Notes: a model not told the origin generated them from the letters alone. 6,826 nucleotides of DNA from Syntrophobacterales bacterium (GCA_017881765.1 JADGQN010000260.1:1-6826); one strand, 5' to 3'. Counted from the stretch's first letter, positions 1-6,520 are shown. Translations and numbers: made by a program.

Positions 1-51
1 AAGCACGAAGCAAGACGCCGCATCCCGCACATCACAAAAGTACATATGCTC

Positions 52-58
52 AAGGAGG
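52..58 (+). promoter_or_regulatory. Ribosome binding site of the papain-family peptidase
   Basis: AAGGAGG is an almost perfect anti-16S match, four bases before ATG 63. It decides the start: the ATG at 59 is too close and in another frame. It also shows that the natural translation start is in the signal-peptide frame, not at the GTG at 374. Confidence 0.75.
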
Positions 59-62
59 ATGT

Positions 63-1579
63 ATGAGTAGGAAATTTGTGCTGATCTTTCTTGTCTTTTT
101 CGCAATCGTTCTTCTCGGGAGCCTCGGTCCGGCCCGCGCCGATGACGGCGAGCTTGCTGCCATATCGTCAGCATTGCATCAGCATCACGGAAGGTGGATT
201 GCGGGGGAAAATAGCGTCTCAAGACTGCCTGCCCATGAGCGGGCGATGCGGGTCCGTCTCATCAAGCCCAACCTTAGTGGACCGGGACCGGTTATCACCC
301 AGAGCGCCCCCAGACCTATGCCCTCAACCCGACCCTCGATTGGAGAAACAACGGTGGGAACTTTGTCACGCCGGTGAGGGACCAGGGCAATTGCGGCAGT
401 TGTTGGGCCTTCGGCACGGCAGCGGCGCTGGAGTCCTATCTGCTCATCACGCAGCCGACTGTCTTCAACCAGCAGACACTCGACCTGGCTGAACAGGTTC
501 TGGTCTCGTGCAGCGGCGCCGGAAGCTGCAATGGAGGATCTATCAATAAGGCCTCCGACTACGTGCGCGACACGGGTCTGCCTCCGGAGGGTTACGATTC
601 TTATACCGCAACAAACGGCACGTGCCCTCCCCTGTCCAGCTGGCAGGGAGCCGCTGATAAAAGCCAGGGATGGGCATGGGTGACCACGACTTCGGTGTCC
701 GTAGACGCTCTCAAGAATGCACTGGCTACTTACGGCCCGCTTATCACGACGATGGAGGTCTACAGTGACTTCTTTTACTACGCAGGTGGCGTCTATCATT
801 ACACCTCCGGATCACTTCAAGGCGGCCATGCGGTACTTCTCGTGGGCTACGACGACGTCAACCAGTGCTTCATCGTCAAGAATAGTTGGGGCACGTGGTG
901 GGGAGAGCAAGGCTTTTTCAGGATCGGTTATTCTGAGATCAGCAGCGTTGTACTCTTCGGCCAGTACACAATCGCCAACATCCATGCCGCTCCTCCTGCC
1001 CCTACCTGTTCCTTCTCCATAAGCCCGACGAGTGCGAGCGTTGGCGCAACCGCAAGCGCAGGGAGCGTGACCGTCACCGCATCAGCCGGCACCTGCGGCT
1101 GGACGGCCTCAAGCAATAGCTCCTGGATCAGCACCAGCCAGGCGAGCGGTACCGGGAGTGCTACGGTCACTTACTCGGTTCAGGCAAATACGGGCCAGGC
1201 CCGTACCGGCACCGCAACGATTGCCGGTAAGACGTTTACCGTAAACCAGGCAGCGGCAGCAGGCGTTCCCATTATGTCCGTCTCCGCAACCGCCATTAAC
1301 TTCAGTTACGTTCCAATGGGTTGGTCGTCGACGGGGTACCTGTACATTTACAACAAAGGAACCGGGTCCCTCACCACGTCCATAGGCATCACGGGCCAAT
1401 CAGCGTCCGACTTCAGCCAGACGAGCAGCTGCGGACCGGTCGCTCCCAATGGCTCCTGCACGGTCCGGGTAACCTTTAGACCGTCGAGCAGGGCTTCAAA
1501 ATCGGCGTCTCTCAACATCACCTCGAATGATCCCGCCCATGCAGCCGTGACCGTTTTACTCAGCGGGAGAGGGTACTGA
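63..1579 (+). CDS. Secreted papain-family (C1A) cysteine peptidase with BACON and ASH-like C-terminal domains; one frameshift
   Basis: Exported cysteine protease that cleaves peptide bonds outside the cytoplasm. Frame 1 (from ATG 63, after AAGGAGG at 52-58) gives a signal peptide with a hydrophobic core at residues 5-20 and a likely cleavage site after ARA26, then a short propeptide. The frame then shifts by -1 at the C-run 307-311; restoring one C gives a continuous protein of about 505 residues. The catalytic domain shows the oxyanion Gln and nucleophile Cys in DQGNCGSCWAF (Cys codon 401-403), a papain-like SCNGG motif, the catalytic His in GGHAVLLVGYDD (codon 827-829) and the Asn in KNSWGTWWGEQGF (codon 881-883). 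After a proline-rich linker (about 975-1005) come a BACON-like beta domain (about 1007-1255) and a choice-of-anchor/ASH-like domain (about 1270-1576) with the typical SNDPA and LLSGRG endings; both are commonly adhesive or binding modules. Without the frameshift correction, a GTG at 374 would give a 401-residue product lacking export signal and propeptide, which would probably not be functional. Family call is sure; whether the gene is intact is not. Confidence 0.9.
302..312 (+). other. Frameshift site in a C-homopolymer of the peptidase gene
   Basis: Five consecutive C residues lie at 307-311. Upstream, the signal-peptide/propeptide frame reads ...VITQSAP; downstream, the frame one base back reads QTYALNPTLDWRNNGGNF, the usual start of a mature papain domain, straight into the active-site motif. 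The downstream frame has a stop at 275-277 and the upstream frame stops at 375-377, so the switch must fall between 278 and 377. Loss of one C from an original six is the simplest explanation: sequencing error, a true mutation or phase variation. Confidence 0.8.
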
Positions 1580-1595
1580 TCCTTTACCATCTTTA

Positions 1596-1640
1596 ACCGG
1601 GTCTGGTTCTTAGAAGGCCGGACCCGGTCTGTCTTCTTCC
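1596..1640 (+). terminator. Rho-independent-type terminator after the peptidase gene
   Basis: ACCGGGTCTGG (1596-1606) pairs with CCGGACCCGGT (1618-1628) over 11 positions with a single G-U pair; the loop itself can pair TTC with GAA. A pyrimidine-rich tail (CTGTCTTCTTCCCC) follows. It starts 17 bases after the stop codon of the peptidase. The tail is less T-rich than a classical terminator. Confidence 0.7.
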
Positions 1641-1791
1641 CCATCCCCGCTGCCGGAGCCATTCATCACATCATCGCCAAAGGCATTGAACGGCGCTTGC
1701 GCTCTCCGTGATGCTGCCGTCCAGCGCGGTGAGCAGCTCGCACGACAACTCGTCTCCAACATCCGCTCAATGTCCTGCAGACCAGCGCTGC

Positions 1792-1821
1792 TTGAGTCGG
1801 GTATGGTTCTTCTGCTACACT
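1792..1821 (+). promoter_or_regulatory. Possible promoter of the hypothetical gene
   Basis: TTGAGT (1792-1797) is followed 18 bases later by an extended -10, TGCTACACT (-10 hexamer TACACT at 1816-1821). Each hexamer matches the sigma70 consensus at four of six positions. Used as such, transcription would start at or next to the ATG at 1827, giving a leaderless or nearly leaderless message, which would explain the lack of a ribosome binding site. Chance occurrence is quite possible. Confidence 0.3.
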
Positions 1822-2411
1822 CTCCCATGCCGCTGCTCTTCGAATCGGTCAGCCACGGCGATTTGGCATTCGGTTTTTTCAACATCGAAACGGATATGCT
1901 TTTGCTCAACGACTATTTTTTCTTCGCGTCCGATTTCTGCCGCCACGTGACGGACCTTGCGCGTCAACATGCAGACAAGCCTTACCGGTCTGCGTGGGAC
2001 GTGCACGTGATGCCTCACGAAGCGGTCGGTAACCTGCAAGGAGCCATCGCCGGTGATGACCTGTCCGGCTTTATCGGTGAGGCGTACCGGCTCTTTCCCT
2101 TTCCGACCGAGGCTCGAGCTTTCAAGCAGAACCCCGAGGGGCATTCGACTCGGGAGAGGGTTGAAGCGCTTGCCACAACGTTCGTTCCGGCCCGGCGCAT
2201 CCCGGTAATGGTGAATCCAAACGGGGAGTTCATCGCCATCGGGAACTACGCCTTCAACCGACCACAGTTCCACGCCCTGCTTTCGTACGTGTGGCTGGGC
2301 GGCTATCCGCGCTGGAAAGACGATGTGAGGCCGGCGTACGTCGTCCAAATGGCCGCGGCAGCCGAGGCGTCGCTTCATCCGCTCTTCGCCGGTATTGCTG
2401 CGTTTAGCTGA
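1803..2411 (+). CDS. Conserved-looking hypothetical protein of unknown function
   Basis: About 202 residues; I cannot assign a function. The product is soluble-looking, with a hydrophobic and aromatic N-terminal third (FGFFNIETDMLLL, then NDYFFFASDFC), a middle part with HVMPHEAVG, and a C-terminal part containing VNPNGEFIAIGNYAFNRPQF and YVWLGGYPRW. No signal peptide, clear transmembrane segment or recognised catalytic motif is visible. The plus frame is preferred over the overlapping minus frame because its amino-acid composition is protein-like, whereas the opposite strand gives an Arg/His-rich sequence. The start is uncertain: no Shine-Dalgarno is seen before ATG 1803, the nearby ATG 1827 or the far TTG 1686, and the globular-looking part begins at ATG 1827 (MPLLFES). 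It follows the terminator of the peptidase gene, so it is probably transcribed separately. No clear terminator is visible after the stop. Confidence 0.6.
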   Translation: MVLLLHSPMPLLFESVSHGDLAFGFFNIETDMLLLNDYFFFASDFCRHVTDLARQHADKPYRSAWDVHVMPHEAVGNLQGAIAGDDLSGFIGEAYRLFPFPTEARAFKQNPEGHSTRERVEALATTFVPARRIPVMVNPNGEFIAIGNYAFNRPQFHALLSYVWLGGYPRWKDDVRPAYVVQMAAAAEASLHPLFAGIAAFS

Positions 2412-2466
2412 AGGATAGAAAAAGAGCTCGCTGGAGCAAACTGGTTGGTGAAATGTTGACAAATTA

Positions 2467-2584
2467 GCGGTCTCCTTAAAACACCTATGTTCAGGGCAAG
2501 CCTGTTCTGACTTAGACTCATGGGATTGAGGAACTCCTCCGGGAGAACTTCGCCGGGATGAACAGGGTGCAGTCTTTTTTTCAT
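2467..2584 (-). pseudogene. higA: Truncated HigA-type antitoxin (XRE family), 5' part only
   Basis: HigA antitoxins are about 90-100 residue helix-turn-helix proteins that neutralise HigB and repress their own operon. From ATG at 2584 the product reads VHPGEVLPEEFLNPM and then LSQNRLALNIGV, the hallmark start of this family. Similarity stops at about residue 35 (near 2480), just before the expected PPRRINEI segment and the recognition helix. The frame then runs on through unrelated sequence to a stop at 2375, so DNA binding and dimerisation regions are gone. The ribosome binding site GGAGA (2591-2595, minus) overlaps the toxin stop codon, as in intact higBA operons. A read-through product of 69 residues is possible but should not work as an antitoxin. 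Confidence 0.75.
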
Positions 2585-2594
2585 GATACGTCTC

Positions 2595-2639
2595 CTAACG
2601 ATAGTCCGTTATTTCAACTTCGTAGGCGTCTCCGCCCGG
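2595..2639 (-). pseudogene. higB: 3' remnant of a HigB-type toxin gene
   Basis: Read on the minus strand, this stretch encodes PGGDAYEVEITDYR followed by TAG (2595-2597). This is the typical C-terminal end of RelE/HigB-type mRNA-cleaving toxins. The stop lies 10 bases before the antitoxin ATG, the usual toxin-first order of higBA. Further upstream the frame soon reaches a stop and no HigB-like sequence continues, so over 80 percent of the toxin is missing. The adjoining 70 bases lead directly to the end of the neighbouring Mur ligase gene. The remnant cannot encode an active toxin. Confidence 0.65.
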
Positions 2640-2709
2640 AGGCGTATCAGCCGGAACGCTTCAACAGCGTCGCCGAAGGCGCACGTGGCCGGCGGCCTGC
2701 AAAAGCCTT

Positions 2710-4662
2710 TCAAGCAGATGGAGAAGCGGGACCGCCGAACAAACTTACGGTTCTCCTGACCAGGTCGGACAGTGAGGGGTCGCGTGCCCCCATGACGAGA
2801 ACGCAATCGCCGGGCCTCGCATCGGCTTTCAATTTGATCAGCAACTCATTACGATCGTTCACCGCTTCTGCCTTGAACGACACGGAACCGAGCCCGCTTA
2901 TGAGGTCCGCCGAGGAAATATTCTTTTGGGCAGTGCCGCCGGCGTAATAGATCGGCAAGAGATAGAGCGAGTCGGTCTCCCGAAAGACACATCGAAAAGT
3001 TGCAATATACTCATCCTTTAAGAATCGGGTCGGACCAAACCCGTGCGGTTGGTATACGGCAATGATGCGCGCAGACAAACCCCGTGCTGCGCCCACGACA
3101 GCCGCTATTTTAGCCGGATTATGCGCAAAATCGTCTACCACGTGCACGTTAGCTACTGTATCCGTAACGCTGAAGCGTCGCGCTACACCCTCGAACGTTC
3201 GTACAGCTTCAGCGAGAGTCTGTTCATCGCACTCGAAATGTTCGCAGACGCACAGCGCGGCACGCAGGTTTTCAAGGTTATAGTCGCCCGGCAGCGGCAA
3301 ATGATATTCGATACCGTTGCGCAAAAGCTTCACCGACGTCCGCAGGAGCTGTTCGTGGTCCGGTCGCCACGCAGCCGAACTGTTTCGGCCAAAACCTACC
3401 GTTGTCCGAATGGAAGCAAGGATCGGATCGTCCGAATTTGAAGCACTCCATTGAGATCTTGAGACAAGGGTTGCAAAAAGGTCCCTTAACTCGTCAACGC
3501 TCTTGTGGTCCTTAGAGACATTAAGAACAACCGCAACCTCCGGAGCATACTTGACAATCGTTCCGTCATGCTCGTCCGCCTCCACGACCAGAAGGTCGGA
3601 TGCGCCGCTGAAAGCGTTGCCGATCAGCCCCTGTTTTTCGAGCCTCACCAGAGGCGCACCACTTATGAGAGAGGGGGATTTCCCGCAAGCGGTCAGGAAT
3701 TCGAATATCATTGCCGTGACGGTTGATTTACCGCTTGTGCCTGCGACCGCAATTGTCTTTTTCGAGGTGATAAGTGAGGCAAGCAGATCGGAGCGATGCA
3801 CGATGGCTATGCCACGTGCGCGCGCAGCAGCCATGTCAGGGTTCGATTCTTCTATTGCCGTTGAGACGCAGACCGCATCGGTATCCGCGGTGACACCTGA
3901 ACCGTCCTGATGAACGATTAAGCACCCGAGTCCTTCGAGGGATCGTCGCATTGAGGCTGTATCCTCACTGTCAAGCAAACGATCGGAACCGGAGGCGATG
4001 ATCCCCTCAAAGCGCAGATACTGGGCGAGAGCACTCATCCCGGTGCCGAAAACACCGGTGAAATGAACGCTTCGGCACGCAGTTTGGCCAATAAGTATAG
4101 GCGGAGGATCGATGTAGACAATCGCACCAACGCTTGCCAGTTCGAACAGGCGAATGATGTCTTGATTCCGTAAACAGAGGCATCCGTGGGACAGGGGCGT
4201 ACCCACCAGATCCTCCCTGTTGGTGCCGTGAATATAGATGCAGCGCTCATAGGAATCGACCCCTACGCCTTTATTGACCCCTTCCTCCAGACCTTCCAGT
4301 CGCAGAATACGCGTCAGTATCAGATTCTCATCACGTGAACGCTGATCCCAGTCGATGCCCGTATCCCTGCGTTCTTTGAAAATGCGGCCCACAGGCGCGC
4401 CCGACCCGATTCTATCCTTGATTAGATGGAGACCGAGGGGTGTTTTGAATGAGTTCTCTCGAATACCTGTGCCGAAACGGGAAGTGGAGCAATCGAACCG
4501 CTCGACAATCGTCTCGTTCCGGCAGATGAAGAGCGTTTGCGTTTCGATCGACTGGACGAAAAAAAGCTCCCGAGGGTCACTCAGGAATTTCTGTAGTATT
4601 TGGTAAATACGACGTAACCGAGTCTTCTCCATACCGCATCTCATCAAAGCCCACGTATTCAT
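2710..4662 (-). CDS. Fusion of L,D-transpeptidase (YkuD) and MurC/Mpl-like Mur ligase
   Basis: Single uninterrupted protein of 650 residues. Residues about 32-187 form a YkuD domain with the catalytic signature IHGTN (His145) and LSHGCLCLRN (Cys161). Such domains exchange or trim peptide stems at a diaminopimelate residue, forming 3-3 cross-links or attaching other amines. Residues about 198-645 form a full ATP-dependent Mur ligase of the MurC/Mpl type: N-terminal nucleotide-binding VFGTGMSALAQYL (204-216), P-loop GTSGKST (308-314), EADEHD (361-366), NVSKDH (381-386), GDYNLENLRAA (459-469), GVARRF (492-497), DDFAHNP (510-516) and YQPH (537-540). It therefore probably joins an amino acid or peptide to UDP-MurNAc or a related compound. 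MurC and Mpl alone are about 450-490 residues, so the N-terminal half is an addition. No signal peptide or membrane segment is visible, unlike most YkuD enzymes, suggesting action in the cytoplasm. ATG 4662 has no strong ribosome binding site; ATG 4632 (residue 11) is an alternative. The HNP in place of the HHP usual in MurC resembles MurE-type ligases, so the substrate is open. Domain calls are sure; the role is inferred. Confidence 0.92.
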   Translation of the reverse strand: MNTWALMRCGMEKTRLRRIYQILQKFLSDPRELFFVQSIETQTLFICRNETIVERFDCSTSRFGTGIRENSFKTPLGLHLIKDRIGSGAPVGRIFKERRDTGIDWDQRSRDENLILTRILRLEGLEEGVNKGVGVDSYERCIYIHGTNREDLVGTPLSHGCLCLRNQDIIRLFELASVGAIVYIDPPPILIGQTACRSVHFTGVFGTGMSALAQYLRFEGIIASGSDRLLDSEDTASMRRSLEGLGCLIVHQDGSGVTADTDAVCVSTAIEESNPDMAAARARGIAIVHRSDLLASLITSKKTIAVAGTSGKSTVTAMIFEFLTACGKSPSLISGAPLVRLEKQGLIGNAFSGASDLLVVEADEHDGTIVKYAPEVAVVLNVSKDHKSVDELRDLFATLVSRSQWSASNSDDPILASIRTTVGFGRNSSAAWRPDHEQLLRTSVKLLRNGIEYHLPLPGDYNLENLRAALCVCEHFECDEQTLAEAVRTFEGVARRFSVTDTVANVHVVDDFAHNPAKIAAVVGAARGLSARIIAVYQPHGFGPTRFLKDEYIATFRCVFRETDSLYLLPIYYAGGTAQKNISSADLISGLGSVSFKAEAVNDRNELLIKLKADARPGDCVLVMGARDPSLSDLVRRTVSLFGGPASPSA

Positions 4663-4743
4663 CTGAATTGAAGGGTGGGGGTCATCATTGGAAAGGAACC
4701 AACGAGCCTTTCGGTGTACTCGAGCTGACTTTTGCAGACCGGC

Positions 4744-4787
4744 TAAGATTACCCGGTTTTACCGGGGTTTACAAGTCTTATTTTTTT
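4744..4787 (+). terminator. Hairpin with T7 run, plus-strand terminator-like
   Basis: TAAGA (4744-4748) pairs with TCTTA (4776-4780) as an outer stem, CCCGG (4752-4756) pairs with CCGGG (4762-4766) as an inner stem, and seven T residues (4781-4787) follow. The geometry suggests a rho-independent terminator reading rightward, but no plus-strand gene ends here. It would stop transcription antisense to the fusion gene's leader, or end a small RNA. The two stems are separated by internal loops, so the fold is not certain. Confidence 0.4.
4746..4774 (-). promoter_or_regulatory. Candidate promoter of the transpeptidase-Mur ligase gene
   Basis: On the minus strand TTGTAA (4769-4774) and TAATCT (4746-4751) are separated by 17 bases, about 84 bases upstream of the ATG. 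The match is modest (four and three of six). The spacer carries an inverted repeat, CCCGG (4752-4756) with CCGGG (4762-4766), which could be a regulator site, but this overlaps a plus-strand hairpin and may have another purpose. Confidence 0.3.
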
Positions 4788-4838
4788 CTGCGCACGAGGC
4801 GTATTTATTGATGCTGCCGCAATTCAGGTCGTCTTGTG

Positions 4839-4876
4839 CCATGCGCGTTTGACTCCGGCATGGGCGCTCTTTTTTT
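4839..4876 (+). terminator. Weak hairpin with T7 run on the plus strand
   Basis: CCATGC (4839-4844) pairs with GCATGG (4858-4863) around a 13-base loop, followed after six bases by seven T residues (4870-4876). The stem is short and the T-run is not directly adjacent, so this is a weak candidate. Its value is that it is the second T7-tailed hairpin on the same strand within 90 bases, in a region without a plus-strand gene. Confidence 0.2.
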
Positions 4877-5371
4877 CACCTGCGAAGAGTGGGGATTAAC
4901 GTCACCAAGGGTTGTTGATTTCCGATTTAAATATAGAGCTACGGATGGGGCTATAAAGGTAATCCAAGCGCCGCACATCGGATGGCAAAACCATTTGAAA
5001 GGGCCCGTTGTGCAGAGCTCGTCTTTGGCCCACCAGTTTCGCAGGGTGTGTAAGGTCCAGAAAACCAGCCCCAATCCGCCAAGCTGGTTCTTTCCGGCAT
5101 TCTATTATCACGGAGCTGAAAGAGGAGGTTCTGCACGGAAAGCAAGGTCTGATTCGCTCTTCCAGGAACGCAGCGTGAAGCCACCATGTGGCGTAGAAGC
5201 GTCATGAGCCCGCTGCTCTCACCTCATCGGCTCAGTTGTCTGGCGGGATTGCTCCGTGAGCGATCCCAGCGGCATCGTCGGGCCGGTCATGCTGGGTGGG
5301 CGAATGACCGGCTTCTCAGAGCGTTCTACTTACTGGCGTTCTGGATCTTCCTCGCCGTGGCGTCAGCGCTT

Positions 5372-5387
5372 CGCGCTCCCAAGCGCG
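5372..5387 (-). other. Stem-loop downstream of the amidohydrolase gene
   Basis: CGCGCT (5372-5377) and AGCGCG (5382-5387) form a perfect 6-base stem with a 4-base loop, 28 bases beyond the stop codon of the minus-strand amidohydrolase gene. No T-run follows in the minus direction, so it is not a classical intrinsic terminator; it could protect the mRNA 3' end or help a factor-dependent stop. Confidence 0.3.
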
Positions 5388-5414
5388 GCGCATCTGCGGA
5401 ATGGTATAGACCCG

Positions 5415-6506
5415 TTATTTTGTGATCCCCAGGAGACGCGCGGCAGTGCCGCCAAGGATCGCCACCTTCTCCTTCTGGGTCAGTGACTTGCAGCCTAAGA
5501 TGTGATCGACCGGGTGCGGCTGCCATGGATAGGGATAATCGCTGCCCATTACGATCTGACTGGCGCCGACCTGTGCGGCGAGATGGCGGATCGCCTCCGA
5601 CGTAAACACCAGGGAGTCGAAGTAGAGCTGCTTGAGATACTCTGAGGGCTTCTTTTTCAGGGTGATCTTAGGATCACAATTGCCGAGAACACAACAATGA
5701 TCGGACCGGTCGGGATAGAATGGCAAATAGCCGCCGCCATGCGCCGCCACGATCTTCAGGCCGGGGAACTTATCCAGCGTTCCTTCGAAGATCAGGTGCG
5801 ACAGCGCGATCGTGGTCTCGAGCGGGTTACCGATGGTGTTGCCGAGAATGCCGTTGCCGGCTAAGCGCTTGGAGAGCTCGGGTATGCCCTGGGGATGGAT
5901 GAACAGCACTGCACCGAGTTCTTCCGCCTTAGCCCACACCGGATGAAATTTCGGGCTGGAGAAGTCATCGCCGGCAACCCACCCGCCGATCGCGGCACCG
6001 CGGAACCCCTGCTTCTTGACCGCCGTTTGCAGCTCCTCTATGGCAAGCTCGGGCGCCTGCAAGGTCAGCGAGGCAAAGCCAGCGAAGCGGTCAGGCTTGG
6101 CGGCGCAAAGCTCGGCCAGTTTCTCGTTCTGGATCTTGACGATCTGCGCAGCGAGATCGCGGTCCTTTTCGTACCAGAACGGATTAATAGACAGCACTTC
6201 CATATCGACGCCCTGCCCGTCCATCGCCTTCAGGCGTTTCTCGATCTCGATGAAGTTCTCCTCGCCGCCGTTAACCGGCGGGTGGAGGATGGACGCCCCG
6301 GCGCCGAGCAGCGGCTCAACGTCACGGAAGTAGCAGTGCGAGTGCACGTCGATGGTCTTGACGCGCTTGCCCTTGACGACCACCGGCAGGCGGCGCCCGG
6401 AAGGCTGCTGAGCGTGGGCGGCGTCCAGCAGGGCGCAGCTGCAGAAGACGATACCCGTCGCTGCTGTAGCTTTCAGAAAATCCCTTCGATTCATTTCTTT
6501 AGACAT
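5415..6506 (-). CDS. Tat-exported amidohydrolase of the ACMSD-like (amidohydrolase-2) family
   Basis: Metal-dependent TIM-barrel hydrolase or decarboxylase, 363 residues. The N-terminus carries a twin-arginine signal (NRRDFLKATAATG at 6-18, hydrophobic stretch to about 30) with likely cleavage after AHA32, so the mature enzyme should act in the periplasm. The barrel shows the expected metal and catalytic residues: HSH (His55, His57), His204 in FIHPQG, His256 in AAHGGGYLPFYPDR and Asp323 in GSDYPYPW. Their spacing (52 and 67 residues between the last three) agrees with aminocarboxymuconate-semialdehyde decarboxylase. The family includes decarboxylases of aromatic and muconate-type acids as well as hydrolases of small lactones and amides; the substrate cannot be told from sequence. 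Start ATG 6506 is supported by AAAGGGAGGT (6511-6520), five bases away; the in-frame ATG at 6494 lacks one. It is monocistronic as far as the window shows, with its own promoter upstream. Confidence 0.92.
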   Translation of the reverse strand: MSKEMNRRDFLKATAATGIVFCSCALLDAAHAQQPSGRRLPVVVKGKRVKTIDVHSHCYFRDVEPLLGAGASILHPPVNGGEENFIEIEKRLKAMDGQGVDMEVLSINPFWYEKDRDLAAQIVKIQNEKLAELCAAKPDRFAGFASLTLQAPELAIEELQTAVKKQGFRGAAIGGWVAGDDFSSPKFHPVWAKAEELGAVLFIHPQGIPELSKRLAGNGILGNTIGNPLETTIALSHLIFEGTLDKFPGLKIVAAHGGGYLPFYPDRSDHCCVLGNCDPKITLKKKPSEYLKQLYFDSLVFTSEAIRHLAAQVGASQIVMGSDYPYPWQPHPVDHILGCKSLTQKEKVAILGGTAARLLGITK

Positions 6507-6510
6507 AATT

Positions 6511-6520
6511 ACCTCCCTTT
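6511..6520 (-). promoter_or_regulatory. Ribosome binding site of the amidohydrolase
   Basis: Read on the minus strand as AAAGGGAGGT, followed by AATT and ATG. It fixes the start at 6506 so that the Tat signal begins with MSKEMNRRDF. Confidence 0.7.

Larger units (their letters stand above)
4663..5414. other. Long gene-poor spacer
   Basis: About 750 bases lie between the divergently placed 5' end of the fusion gene and the 3' end of the amidohydrolase gene. Several overlapping open frames of 60-125 codons exist on both strands between about 4800 and 5490, but none has a ribosome binding site, recognisable motif or convincing composition. Visible structures are the candidate promoter and T7 hairpin at 4744-4787, a second hairpin with a T7 run at 4839-4876, a 7-base inverted repeat AACCAGC (5063-5069) / GCTGGTT (5083-5089), and a CG-rich stem at 5372-5387. 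It may be decayed coding sequence; I cannot say of what. Confidence 0.5.

Noticed and set aside
307..311. Programmed -1 ribosomal frameshift at the C-run
   Set aside because: The heptamer is not a standard slippery sequence and no clear downstream pseudoknot is evident; a one-base deletion or sequencing error explains the break more simply.
185..799. 204-codon open frame on the minus strand
   Set aside because: Antisense to the papain catalytic domain, whose active-site residues prove the plus strand is coding.
1815..2462. 215-codon open frame on the minus strand
   Set aside because: Antisense to the hypothetical gene; product is rich in Arg, His and Val without motifs, typical of a shadow frame. 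Its first codons merely continue the junk tail near the truncated antitoxin.
5063..5089. 7-base inverted repeat AACCAGC/GCTGGTT as a terminator
   Set aside because: Loop of 13 bases and only a short T-run; no gene ends nearby on either strand.
4805..5207. Overlapping short frames on both strands (up to 123 codons)
   Set aside because: No ribosome binding sites, no recognisable domain, and several frames compete over the same bases; nothing favours one as a gene.
5186..5486. Short plus-strand frames including a hydrophobic segment FYLLAFWIFLAVASAL
   Set aside because: One could imagine a small membrane protein, but there is no ribosome binding site, the frame overlaps CG-rich stem-loops, and the other overlapping frame runs into the amidohydrolase gene.
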